This document shows positions 1 to 8,665 of a stretch of DNA of 33,228 bases, one piece after another. The notes under the pieces were generated by a model, which saw nothing but the letters and a program-made list of their open reading frames with translations, had not been told where the DNA came from and searched no databases. The DNA is from Chloroflexota bacterium. GTDB lineage: Bacteria > Chloroflexota > Dehalococcoidia > Tepidiformales > Tepidiformaceae. Positions within the stretch are counted from its first letter, which is position 1. Each line of letters starts with the position of its first letter. Position numbers and translations under genes: made by a program. The stretch lies in the NCBI GenBank assembly GCA_021823905.1, contig JAKALX010000003.1:1-33228 (forward strand), read 5' to 3'.

Positions 1-74
1 GCGACGGGGGTGGACGCAAGGCTCGCCCGTCTCGCCCGGGAGCGACGCCGGCGCTGATGAATTGGGGTGATGGG

Positions 75-118
75 TGGTGCGCCCGGGGCGATTCGAACGC
101 CCGGCCTTCAGATCCGGA
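75..118 (-). other. 3' half of a tRNA-Arg(CCG)-like gene (anticodon loop to CCA); probable att-site scar of an integrative element
   Basis: Minus strand reads TCCGGATCTGAAGGCCGGGCGTTCGAATCGCCCCGGGCGCACCA: anticodon-loop TCCGGA, 3' anticodon strand TCTGA, a full T-arm GGGCG-TTCGAAT-CGCCC, and acceptor 3' strand CGGGCGC-A-CCA. The matching 5' half (GCGCCCG acceptor, D-arm, TCAGA) is absent upstream; instead a GGCTC-TTTC-GAGCC hairpin (119-132) adjoins it. Confidence 0.7.
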
Positions 119-386
119 GGCTCTTTCGAGCCTTTTCGGCTGAGTTGTGCCCAGTCCCAATCAGGTGTTCAACTTACAGCAAAGATTTAGCTTACAAAAC
201 GAACCTACGCTGCCGAGTTCTGCCGTCATGGGGGCAGTTCGGCTGAGTTCGTGTCCTGGCTGTGTCCTGGCAGCGCGACGGCGACGCTGTTGCATTTATC
301 TCGCTCCGGGCTCGCAACCACGACCGCTTTGATGGGAACCAGTCACCAGGCACTACAATCCAAGAGAAAGGCAGGAGCCACCACCG

Positions 387-1217
387 ATGGGCCAGTGCAT
401 TTTCTGTGGCGAGAAAGCCGGGTTGTTCAAGAGGGAACACGCAGAGTGCAGGCAGAAACACGAGGAAGGTGAGAAGGCAGTCTGGGCGCTTGCACTTAAG
501 AGCACGGAGGACCCCCAGAGCCTCACCAGCGCGGTCCAAGAAGTCGAGAAGATCTCAGCCTCCGCGTGGCTATCCAAAGACCGTCTCAAGCAGCTCATTG
601 TGGCGGCCTGGGAGAAGGGAGCCGAGGCCGCCGTTGACCGCGGCATGCTAACCAGGGAGGAAGAGAGCCTCCTTGGGAAGTACGCCCACGATTTTCGCCT
701 GACCCAGGACGACCTGAATCTTCATTCATGGCAGCAGCGGATCGCCGTTGCTGCAGCACTTCGAGATCTGGACGATGGGAGGTTCCCCGACCGGTGTCAC
801 CTCACTGGCGATCTGCCGTTCAATCTTCAGCCCAAGGAGCGGCTCGCGTGGCTGTTTCACGCAGTCTGCTACGAACAGCGAACGCGAACGCAGTATGTCG
901 GCGGGAGCCAAGGGTTCAGTGTCAGGCTGGCGAAGGGGCTCTACTACCGCACGTCGGTGTTTAAGGGTCGGCCCGTTGTGACCTCGTTCATGTCGCAGGT
1001 GGGCTCCGGAGCGCTGGGTCTGACCGACAAGCACATCTATTTCCATTCTCCCCAGAGCGCCTTCCGTATCGCCTACGCGAAGATCGTGGCCTTCGACCCG
1101 TTCACGGACGGGATCGAAATCCACCAAGTCGCCGCCTCGGCAAAGCCGAAGGTGTTCGTCACAGGTGATGGGTGGTCGGTGTACCACCTCGCAGCCAAGC
1201 TCGCACAACTCGCCTAG
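387..1217 (+). CDS. Hypothetical protein with N-terminal Cys/His motif (CIFCGEKAGLFKREHAEC) and C-terminal PH-like region (GLTDKHIYFHSPQSAFRIAYAKIVAFDPF..DGIEI)
   Basis: 276-aa ORF; zinc-ribbon-like start and conserved-looking C-terminal segment ending VFVTGDGWSVYHLAAKLAQL. Confidence 0.75.
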   Translation: MGQCIFCGEKAGLFKREHAECRQKHEEGEKAVWALALKSTEDPQSLTSAVQEVEKISASAWLSKDRLKQLIVAAWEKGAEAAVDRGMLTREEESLLGKYAHDFRLTQDDLNLHSWQQRIAVAAALRDLDDGRFPDRCHLTGDLPFNLQPKERLAWLFHAVCYEQRTRTQYVGGSQGFSVRLAKGLYYRTSVFKGRPVVTSFMSQVGSGALGLTDKHIYFHSPQSAFRIAYAKIVAFDPFTDGIEIHQVAASAKPKVFVTGDGWSVYHLAAKLAQLA

Positions 1218-1288
1218 CTCTGGTGGCGGAGCGCACTGCACCCTTGATCAGCCCAGGTTGAGGCTCGTATTGGACTGAATATGAAAGA

Positions 1289-1317
1289 CCTCCGCTGCCA
1301 CGGAGGAGGCCGTTTGT
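1289..1317 (+). terminator. Possible intrinsic terminator after the 387-1217 gene
   Basis: CCTCCG-ctgcca-CGGAGG stem followed after six bases by TTTGTTT; imperfect spacing. Confidence 0.35.
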
Positions 1318-1547
1318 TTCCTGGCTGCGGGGACTCGCAACTTCGGAATATACGACCTTTCCACAATCCATATCACGATTATCGTCAACTAGTTAAGAAA
1401 GGAAGCGCCAAGTAGTGTCCCGTTAAGTATGGAAAAGGGGGAGGGCCAACCTGAGGGCCACGGTTAACCGGTGCAGACTGAAAGCCGAAGTTGATCCTAC
1501 GGCCCACGGGTCCGCCGCATGGAATGGACATGCCTGGGGGGCCAATC

Positions 1548-1576
1548 TTGCCAATCAGTTCGCTTCAGAGTATACT
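1548..1576 (+). promoter_or_regulatory. sigma70-type promoter of the caspase/PLD operon
   Basis: TTGCCA (1548-1553), 17-bp spacer, TATACT (1571-1576); first gene with a good SD starts at 1660. Confidence 0.65.
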
Positions 1577-1659
1577 ATCTCACAAAGTTCGGCGAACTTA
1601 GCCGTGCATTTGAACGGACCGGTTCCGTTGGTCCCTGCTACGCGGCGAAGGAGGTTCCA

Positions 1660-2703
1660 ATGCCTGTCCCCTCCACGACTCTGTTTGGGACTCTCCGAGA
1701 AGACCCTATCACGTCGTTCTTCGCACTTCCGCCGTCCGCCAATGAAGGGGAGCCTCCGGCCTTCGCAACCCCCACCCACCCTGGCGGGATCGTCGCATTT
1801 GGTGCAGACAGCGGGGTGATCGCGTCGGAGGACGACCTCAACGACCAATTCGTCCTCTTTCAGTTCAGCGGAGAAGAGGGGGCGGCTCTTCTCGAGCCAT
1901 CTTCGGTCAAACCGAGGATCAAGGGTTCCGAACAAGCCCCTGACGTCTTAGCCAAGCTCCAGCTCGCTGCCTTCCATATCGGGGAGAACGAGGAGATAGA
2001 CAAGAACACCCGCGCCACCATCCGTCTTGACTTCGGGAAGGACGATAAGTCGAACTCCCGGCTCGACACCCTCTTCTGGTCCATCGCCGCTGGCCTCAAC
2101 CTGTACAACTCTGCAAAGACCAAGAAAGCGGAACCCAAAGATCTCAACGCCGACCTGTCGGCGGCGTTTTCACGGAGGCCGATCGAAATCCCCGGTGGAC
2201 TTGGCCGTTTCTCGTTTGAGGTCGTGAAGCACGAGGAACCCAAGTGGTGGCAGCGCGTCTTCAGCTTCCTCCAGAGCGGCACCGGTCAGCTACTCACGTC
2301 GACTTTAGGCTTTCCGGCAATCACGTCACAGGCCATCTCTTTCATCAATGAGCTGGTCGGACGTCTCCAGAGTGACAAGCCGAGCGTCCTGTTTAGGAGC
2401 CGCCCCCTCGTACTAGCGTTGAGCGAAATGGCACGCGACGATTTCACTGGCGGAGCCACGGGGGTGAGCGTAGGTGCGCTCAACCCCGGTTTCTGCCTTC
2501 TCGCCCGTGGCAGGGACTACCAGGGACTGATCACACACGATCCCGTGTTCATGGCGTCCTATGGAGTGATCAAACCGAAGACGGTGACTCTGCCTGACTT
2601 CCTCGCCGGCCGCTATGAGAACCCATTCAAGGACATGACTTACGCGGTCCTGAAGGTCGGTTGCCGCGAAACCAAGATCGACACCGCAATGCTGTGGGGC
2701 TGA
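1660..2703 (+). CDS. Hypothetical protein, first gene of the caspase/PLD operon
   Basis: In-frame ATG at 1660 after AAGGAGG; the longer ORF start (1519) lies upstream of the predicted promoter. No family recognised. Confidence 0.75.
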   Translation: MPVPSTTLFGTLREDPITSFFALPPSANEGEPPAFATPTHPGGIVAFGADSGVIASEDDLNDQFVLFQFSGEEGAALLEPSSVKPRIKGSEQAPDVLAKLQLAAFHIGENEEIDKNTRATIRLDFGKDDKSNSRLDTLFWSIAAGLNLYNSAKTKKAEPKDLNADLSAAFSRRPIEIPGGLGRFSFEVVKHEEPKWWQRVFSFLQSGTGQLLTSTLGFPAITSQAISFINELVGRLQSDKPSVLFRSRPLVLALSEMARDDFTGGATGVSVGALNPGFCLLARGRDYQGLITHDPVFMASYGVIKPKTVTLPDFLAGRYENPFKDMTYAVLKVGCRETKIDTAMLWG

Positions 2704-2829
2704 GGCTGGCATCGGGAGCGTTCCAAATGACCATGACCTGGAATGGTGGACACCGGGCCGCGCAAAGGCACGGCGGGGCAACGTGGCCAGCCCCGCCACT
2801 CCCACCAGCGATGCCCAGGAAAGACTAGC

Positions 2830-3927
2830 ATGCCCCGACAACCCGTAGTCCATCGTCAGTTGCCGAACGGCACCCCTGCTGTGCACGCTCTCGTCATCGG
2901 TGTCGGGCGTTACAACACGGCTGGGCCACCGCCGCTCAACGGCGCAGCTGATTCCGCAATCGCTTTCGCCGCGTGGCTCCTTCAGAAGCAGCATGCGCCG
3001 GGGTTGGAATTGGGCTCTGTCGACATCCTGGCTTCCCAAGCTTCCGGCGTGCCGGTGAAATGGAACGGCCACGACCTCGATCCGCCCAGCAGTGCTCTCG
3101 TGCAGCAGGCCGTAGACGCCTGGCACGATCGCGCCGCAGCAATGCGCGAGAACCTCGCTGTCTTCTACTTCTGCGGGCACGGGGTCGAGGTCGGGGCACT
3201 CGAGAGCCTACTCTTGGGGGACGTGGATCTTACGTGTCAAGATCCGTTCGCCAACGCCCTAGCGTTCGACGACTTCATCCGCGGCATGGACAGCTGCGGA
3301 GCACGGAAACAGCTCTTTGTCATCGACGCTTGCCGCGAGCTCCCCCCCGGTTACGGCGCGTGGGACGACGCCGTTGGCCTGGGCCGCCCAATGGTCCGCT
3401 TCAACCTGAAGCGGAGGGCTGCGATGAGGCCGAGGCTTCACGCGGTGCTGCAAGCCACGTCTTCGACGCAAAAGGCTTGGCCTGGAAGGCAGCAGGGCTG
3501 GTTCACTGAAGCGTTGTTGCTCGTTTTGGACGGCGCCGCAGGGAACAACCGTTACGCCGCAAGTGTGAATGAATTCCCTGTGAATACCCGCGAAATTGTG
3601 CCCACGATTGAGCTCCTCATGCAGCGCGAGTTCATCCCGCCTCCTGTCGGCGACCAACAGCCGGTCCGGCGCGGGGAGGGCGACTTCGATCTACACCTAC
3701 CTGATCCCCCCCAGGTACCTGTCCTCGTGACCCACGAGCCAGCAGCCTTGAACCAGGGGCGCCAGATGTCCGCCAAGAGGGCTGGCGTCGAGGTGGCCAA
3801 CTACACCTGGACGGATGCCAGACCGTGGCAGTCCACGCTTGCGGTCGGAGTCTACGAGTTCTGCAGCGAGAGCGGCGTACACCGTGAGGAGATCGTCGTG
3901 CCCGCACGGAAGGTGGTCCTGCAATGA
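2830..3927 (+). CDS. Caspase-like (peptidase C14, clan CD) protein with C-terminal beta-rich extension
   Basis: HALVIGVGRYN, FYFCGHGVE (His) and KQLFVIDACRE (Cys) are typical C14 motifs; start M at 2830 (MPRQPVVHRQL) preceded by AGGAAA. Confidence 0.85.
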   Translation: MPRQPVVHRQLPNGTPAVHALVIGVGRYNTAGPPPLNGAADSAIAFAAWLLQKQHAPGLELGSVDILASQASGVPVKWNGHDLDPPSSALVQQAVDAWHDRAAAMRENLAVFYFCGHGVEVGALESLLLGDVDLTCQDPFANALAFDDFIRGMDSCGARKQLFVIDACRELPPGYGAWDDAVGLGRPMVRFNLKRRAAMRPRLHAVLQATSSTQKAWPGRQQGWFTEALLLVLDGAAGNNRYAASVNEFPVNTREIVPTIELLMQREFIPPPVGDQQPVRRGEGDFDLHLPDPPQVPVLVTHEPAALNQGRQMSAKRAGVEVANYTWTDARPWQSTLAVGVYEFCSESGVHREEIVVPARKVVLQ

Positions 3928-5372
3928 ACGCAACTCTGGAGATCCAGTTGGAGCGTCGAGGACGATGGGATAGCCTTTCACAAGCCGCCTTGGTACGGAT
4001 CCGCCCGGCCCGCGGGCGCAGCATTGACGGGGTCTTGGCTTTGGGAAGCCGCTCCCCGCTCGAGGTCCATGTGGAAGCGGGTGAGATCGATCTCGAGGTT
4101 ACACTTCCATCTGGGACAGTCCTTACGCAGTCCCTCAACGTCACGGATGGCGAATTCAGAGCGGTGAGCTTCGAGGTGCCGGAGTCTCCGAGGGAATCAC
4201 TGAGGTGGTTGAGCCTGACGCGAGCTATCGATCTCCAGCGCCCGGTGCAGCACAGGACAATCCATCCCAAGGAGCAGAAGCAAGCTACCCAGCAAGTCCA
4301 AGAGTTCAGAACGCGGGGGCCCGTCGAGCGCCGGTCCTTCGACTTTACATCGGCCGAGCTTCCCTACCTCGATCGAGAGCAGCCAATGGGGCAGGGGGCA
4401 ATGCAGCGCGAGTGCCCTGACACTGAAGGCCTCGAGCTACCTACTCTCATTCCCGAAGAACTCCCGGAATTGGTCGAGGACGTGAGAGCAATCCAAGTGT
4501 CGCTCCTGGAGTCTGGGCCGGAACAGTCCTCCCTGGCCCTCCAGACCATGCACGAGGATTCGGACCTTCGCGTGTTGGCGGTGACGGACCGCAGGATCGC
4601 TAGGTCACTCCAGGGGGTTCCTGGCTCCGTGCTCCCCGCCCTCGCTCTGCGTGCCCCCTCCCTTCGGAGTGTTCTTCGCGTGTGCATGCTCCCGAGCCCG
4701 GGCTCAAACGGTGGGGCTGATCAGGAGGTTCACGTAGCCCTGCGATTCGTCCCGGGTGACCCCTTCCCCGATCTCCAAGTGATCCCTGCCGACCAGGATC
4801 TAGCCCCGCTTGTGGGTTTCATGGAGCGCGGTGACCAGCGCGCTTTGGAAGCGCTAAGGAAGGACTACGTCGAGAAGGCAAAGGCTCTCCTGTACGAAAA
4901 GATGAGCAGTCCAACCAACGCTGCACTGGGGCTCGCTCTCCTCTTGCGTCTCGGCGAGCTTGAAGGGACTGAGGACTGGCCGGCCAACCTGTGCCACTGG
5001 TTCCCGAATCTTCCCGATGCCGCTGCCCTGTACTCCGCGGTCCTGTTGCGCCGTCCTAGCGATACTTCCGCTTGGTGGTCAGATCTGCGACGGACAGCTC
5101 TGCAAGCCGCTCGGACCGGGCTGCCGTTCCTGACTGATTCTCTGCGGTATCTGCAGGGATCGCTGGCGGTACTTGACGAGGCGCCGGATGCGTCAGTTGA
5201 CGAAGATGAAGTTGCGCTTGCGAGACGCTGGTGCGACCGGCTCTTGAGGTCGGTTGACAGCCGTGCGGTCTTTACTACCGCAACGCTTCCCGAGAGTTGG
5301 AGCAGAGCGATCTGGGGCTACCGCCAACACGAGACGCGGGAGGACGCCGATGGACCAGTCGCGACTGGATGA
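3924..5372 (+). CDS. Hypothetical protein, translationally coupled to the caspase; predicted N-terminal beta-sandwich and C-terminal helical region
   Basis: 482-aa ORF whose ATG overlaps the caspase stop (ATGA); N-terminus ..LEVHVEAGEIDLEVTLPSGTVLTQSLNVTDGEFRAVSFEVP reads as beta-rich. Confidence 0.75.
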   Translation: MNATLEIQLERRGRWDSLSQAALVRIRPARGRSIDGVLALGSRSPLEVHVEAGEIDLEVTLPSGTVLTQSLNVTDGEFRAVSFEVPESPRESLRWLSLTRAIDLQRPVQHRTIHPKEQKQATQQVQEFRTRGPVERRSFDFTSAELPYLDREQPMGQGAMQRECPDTEGLELPTLIPEELPELVEDVRAIQVSLLESGPEQSSLALQTMHEDSDLRVLAVTDRRIARSLQGVPGSVLPALALRAPSLRSVLRVCMLPSPGSNGGADQEVHVALRFVPGDPFPDLQVIPADQDLAPLVGFMERGDQRALEALRKDYVEKAKALLYEKMSSPTNAALGLALLLRLGELEGTEDWPANLCHWFPNLPDAAALYSAVLLRRPSDTSAWWSDLRRTALQAARTGLPFLTDSLRYLQGSLAVLDEAPDASVDEDEVALARRWCDRLLRSVDSRAVFTTATLPESWSRAIWGYRQHETREDADGPVATG

Positions 5373-8300
5373 CCTCCGCAGGATCTTTGCACCCGTGCTC
5401 GCGGTTCTCAAACAGCACGGAGCAGAGATCACGGCTTTGCAGGGGCTCGCCGTGGCACGCCCCGGGTATGCCCTGGAGGGTGACACCTCCACCCCAGCAC
5501 TTGTGCTGGCGTTTCACCCGCCTCGCCCTCAGATCGATCTGACAGAACTCACGACCCGGTTCGGAGTGCGCGTGGATTCCGTCGATGCCTCTCCGCCCGA
5601 ACAGATTCGCGGCCAAACCACACCAACGTTTGTTTCTCCCTTGAGGTGCTTGCTCGAACCGATGGAAGTGCCCAGTTTCGCCCCAAGACGCGGCACCTAT
5701 CAACCTCCCGCTGGCGAGAATGCGCCGCGGTTGGACCCCGTGGATGCCGACATGGAGGTCACCGTCTGTGCCAGCCCTGACGCTGGCTGGCCTACACTAC
5801 GGGACTTCCTGCAAGAGGGGGTGCGAGAACGCCTCACTGTTGCTATGTATGACTTCACTGCCCGGCACGTGGAGGAGACGTTGCGGGCCCAGATGCGAGA
5901 CTCCAAGGCGACCCTTCGGCTCGTGCTTGATGCGAGGCCGGCCTCCAACCTCGGCGGCCCCACCGGTGTCAACGGACATGATCGTGTCGAGGCCGACGTA
6001 GTCGAGCGGTTTCGGGCACTCCTCGGTGAACGCTTCGAGGTTGCACGTGCCTCGGTAGGGGCGCATGGCGCTGTGCCCAAGGCCTACCACATCAAGGTCG
6101 CCTCGGCCGACGGCGAGCGTGTCTGGCTTTCTACGGGCAACTGGCAGTCATCCAACCTAGCGCCGTTCGACTACGCCAAACCCGGTGATGCCCCACCGTT
6201 GCCACTTTCCCGGTACAACCGCGACTACCATGTGGTGGTCCGTCATCCCCCCTTAGCGACGTGCTTTGCAGGTTTCATCGAGTACGATGCGACCCTCGGC
6301 GGCGATTTCGCGGAGCTGGAGACTGATGACGGTCCGATGCTGCTCGTGCCCGTCGCCGAGGCCCCGGAGGACTTCGCCGCGATCAAGCGTTACGAACCTC
6401 TGAAGGTGCAGGGGAGGATCAAGGTCTCGCCTTTGCTCACCCCCGATAACTTCCCCACATTCGTGAACTCGCTCCTCCAGGGCGCAAGGAGGCGGGTCTG
6501 GATTCAGAACCAGTACCTCACCCCCAACGAAGACGGCGACAACTTCCCCGAGTTTGACCGCCTGCTCGAGCTCCTTGGGCGCCTTGCCGGGCAGGAGCTT
6601 GACGTCCGGCTATGTCTCCGCGCGTGCCAGCCTCAGCATCGCGACCTCATCCTGGCCGCCGGCGTAAAGGCCTCTCAGATTCGGCTGCAGCGCAACTGCC
6701 ATGCGAAGCTCCTCGTCGTTGACGACGACTGGGTAGTGGTGGGAAGTCAAAACCTTTCGAATGATGGCTTTGTGGCCAACCGCGATGCCAGTCTGGCGTT
6801 CGAGCACAAAGAGATCACGGACTACTTTGCGACGATTTTCGAAGCCGACTGGGAGCGGGCATCGCCTGTCAGCCGGGGCGATTCCTTCGCGGCGCGCCTG
6901 GCAACGGGCGAGAGCGTCCCAATGGGGTGGACTCGAGTCCCCTGGCGGAAGCTATATGACTCAGATCCTCCCCGCCCGACGGTTGCAGTCTCCGTACCCA
7001 CCCACCCGACCATCACCGCGGCAGGGGCGGAAGAGGACTTGCCATTCTTCGGCGTCGACGCCGCAACGGGTCATCGCCGCCGTGAACGGACGAAGGACGT
7101 CGCCAGAGCCATTCGCAACAACCAAGGCATGCCCGGCGCCGACCTCCAACGGGTAGGAGCCGTTGCCTCGACACCCAGCTTTGGCCTTCCTCTTGCTGTC
7201 AATCCGGAGAGTCTTTCTGACATGGGGTGGGCTGTCGTGTGGGCACCTTCGGTTTCGAACGAAACAAAGGGAGCGCTGCGCCCTCTGCTAGAACTCAGGT
7301 ACCGCCAAGTCAACGACGACACGCTCTTCCGTGAGTTCGATTACCTGGATGACGAGACAGCCCGAGGCTTCCTGCAGCGGAACTCCGTGGACTTCGGGGG
7401 CGTGCGACCAGAAGCCGTGCCCTTCTACCTTCTGCTGGTAGGCGATCCGGCCGAGATGCCGTTCACCTTCCAGACCGTGCTGGACGTGGAGTATCGGGTC
7501 GGGCGACTGCATCTTCCCACCCCTACCGCTTATGCCCGGTATGCCGAGTCGGTCATCGGGGTTGAAAATGGTGGCGCTCGGCCGAGGGATCGCGTACTCC
7601 ATGCGTTCGGTCCGGCCCACCCCGGTGATAGCGCGACGACACTGAGTTGTGATCAACTGGTGCGCGCAGCCGCCGGATGGCTGGCCACGTACGGTGCGAT
7701 TACGGCCAGCAATAGACTCCGGGTCCAGACCGATGCGGGTGCCAGCGCAACGAAAGCGCGACTGCAGATGTTGCTGCGCGGCAAAGAGAGCCGTCCGGAG
7801 CTACTGTTCACGGCAGGCCACGGGTTGGTCTTCCCGCCCAACAGCAAGCAGCAGAGCGCCGAACAGGGAGCACTGGTCACCGCGGATTGGGACGGGTTCA
7901 GTAGCATTCGTCCCGCGGACCGAATGGCAGGCGCAGATGTGCCATCGGACGCGGATGTGCTAGGTCTGGTGGCATTCCTCTTTGCGTGCTTCGGGGCGGG
8001 GACCCCGAGAATGGACTCTTTTCCCACCGCGCAGGGTAGGCTGCTGGCTGACAAGCCTCTTGTCTCCGCACTGCCACAGGCGCTGCTCTCCCATGACAGA
8101 GGCGCTGCAATAGGCGTCTTCGGGCACATCGACCGCACATTGACCTGGTCGATCCAGCCTCCTGGGGCTCGGGTCGCAACGGATCCGTTTGCTCGGGCGG
8201 CGCTGGCCGTGCTGGCTGGGTACCGCCTTGGAAGCGCTTTGGAGGACCTCAATCAGCGCGGTGCCTCCTTGGCTGCGACTCTGGCTTCGACGCTGGCCCC

Positions 8301-8409
8301 ATCTGCACCACCTTTGAGCGACGCCGAGCTGGTTCGTACGTGGGTGCAGCAACGCGATGCTGTGGCGTTTGTCTTGCTCGGTGACCCCGCGGCGCGCCTT
8401 CCGCGGTAG
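5350..8409 (+). CDS. Phospholipase-D-family (two HKD motifs) protein fused to a C-terminal C25/CHAT-like cysteine-protease region
   Basis: HKD-like YHIKVASADGERVWLSTGNWQSSN and CHAKLLVVDDDWVVVGSQNLSNDG; C-terminal FYLLLVGDPAEMPFTFQ..VGRLHLPT, LLFTAGHG, VAFLFACFGAGTPR, VFGHIDRTLTWSI. ATG at 5350 with GGGAGGA SD; overlaps the previous gene by 23 bp. Confidence 0.8.
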   Translation: MDQSRLDDLRRIFAPVLAVLKQHGAEITALQGLAVARPGYALEGDTSTPALVLAFHPPRPQIDLTELTTRFGVRVDSVDASPPEQIRGQTTPTFVSPLRCLLEPMEVPSFAPRRGTYQPPAGENAPRLDPVDADMEVTVCASPDAGWPTLRDFLQEGVRERLTVAMYDFTARHVEETLRAQMRDSKATLRLVLDARPASNLGGPTGVNGHDRVEADVVERFRALLGERFEVARASVGAHGAVPKAYHIKVASADGERVWLSTGNWQSSNLAPFDYAKPGDAPPLPLSRYNRDYHVVVRHPPLATCFAGFIEYDATLGGDFAELETDDGPMLLVPVAEAPEDFAAIKRYEPLKVQGRIKVSPLLTPDNFPTFVNSLLQGARRRVWIQNQYLTPNEDGDNFPEFDRLLELLGRLAGQELDVRLCLRACQPQHRDLILAAGVKASQIRLQRNCHAKLLVVDDDWVVVGSQNLSNDGFVANRDASLAFEHKEITDYFATIFEADWERASPVSRGDSFAARLATGESVPMGWTRVPWRKLYDSDPPRPTVAVSVPTHPTITAAGAEEDLPFFGVDAATGHRRRERTKDVARAIRNNQGMPGADLQRVGAVASTPSFGLPLAVNPESLSDMGWAVVWAPSVSNETKGALRPLLELRYRQVNDDTLFREFDYLDDETARGFLQRNSVDFGGVRPEAVPFYLLLVGDPAEMPFTFQTVLDVEYRVGRLHLPTPTAYARYAESVIGVENGGARPRDRVLHAFGPAHPGDSATTLSCDQLVRAAAGWLATYGAITASNRLRVQTDAGASATKARLQMLLRGKESRPELLFTAGHGLVFPPNSKQQSAEQGALVTADWDGFSSIRPADRMAGADVPSDADVLGLVAFLFACFGAGTPRMDSFPTAQGRLLADKPLVSALPQALLSHDRGAAIGVFGHIDRTLTWSIQPPGARVATDPFARAALAVLAGYRLGSALEDLNQRGASLAATLASTLAPSAPPLSDAELVRTWVQQRDAVAFVLLGDPAARLPR

Positions 8410-8665
8410 AAGGGAGGCCATCGGCTGAGTCCAATGGCACAACCGGCAGCGCCCTCACAAGGAATTCGGGGATGTCAGCCTTCCTGACTCCGCGGAAGCC
8501 TCTCGAACGAAGACTGAGCAACGCGGGCTGGGTCAGTGGATCCGGCACGAGGCTCCTTTCGGCGGCTCGAAGCCCAGACTCTAGCGCTTCGTCGGTCGCT
8601 ACGGTTATCGGTGCCGCCGGGACATGACGACAGGGTGACTGTGCCCTGCTGAGAGGACGAGCAAA

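Noticed and set aside
1413-1440. TAGTGTCCCGTTAAGTATGGAAAAGG resembling an IS/MITE terminus
   Set aside because: Only one end seen; no paired inverted repeat, target duplication or transposase found.
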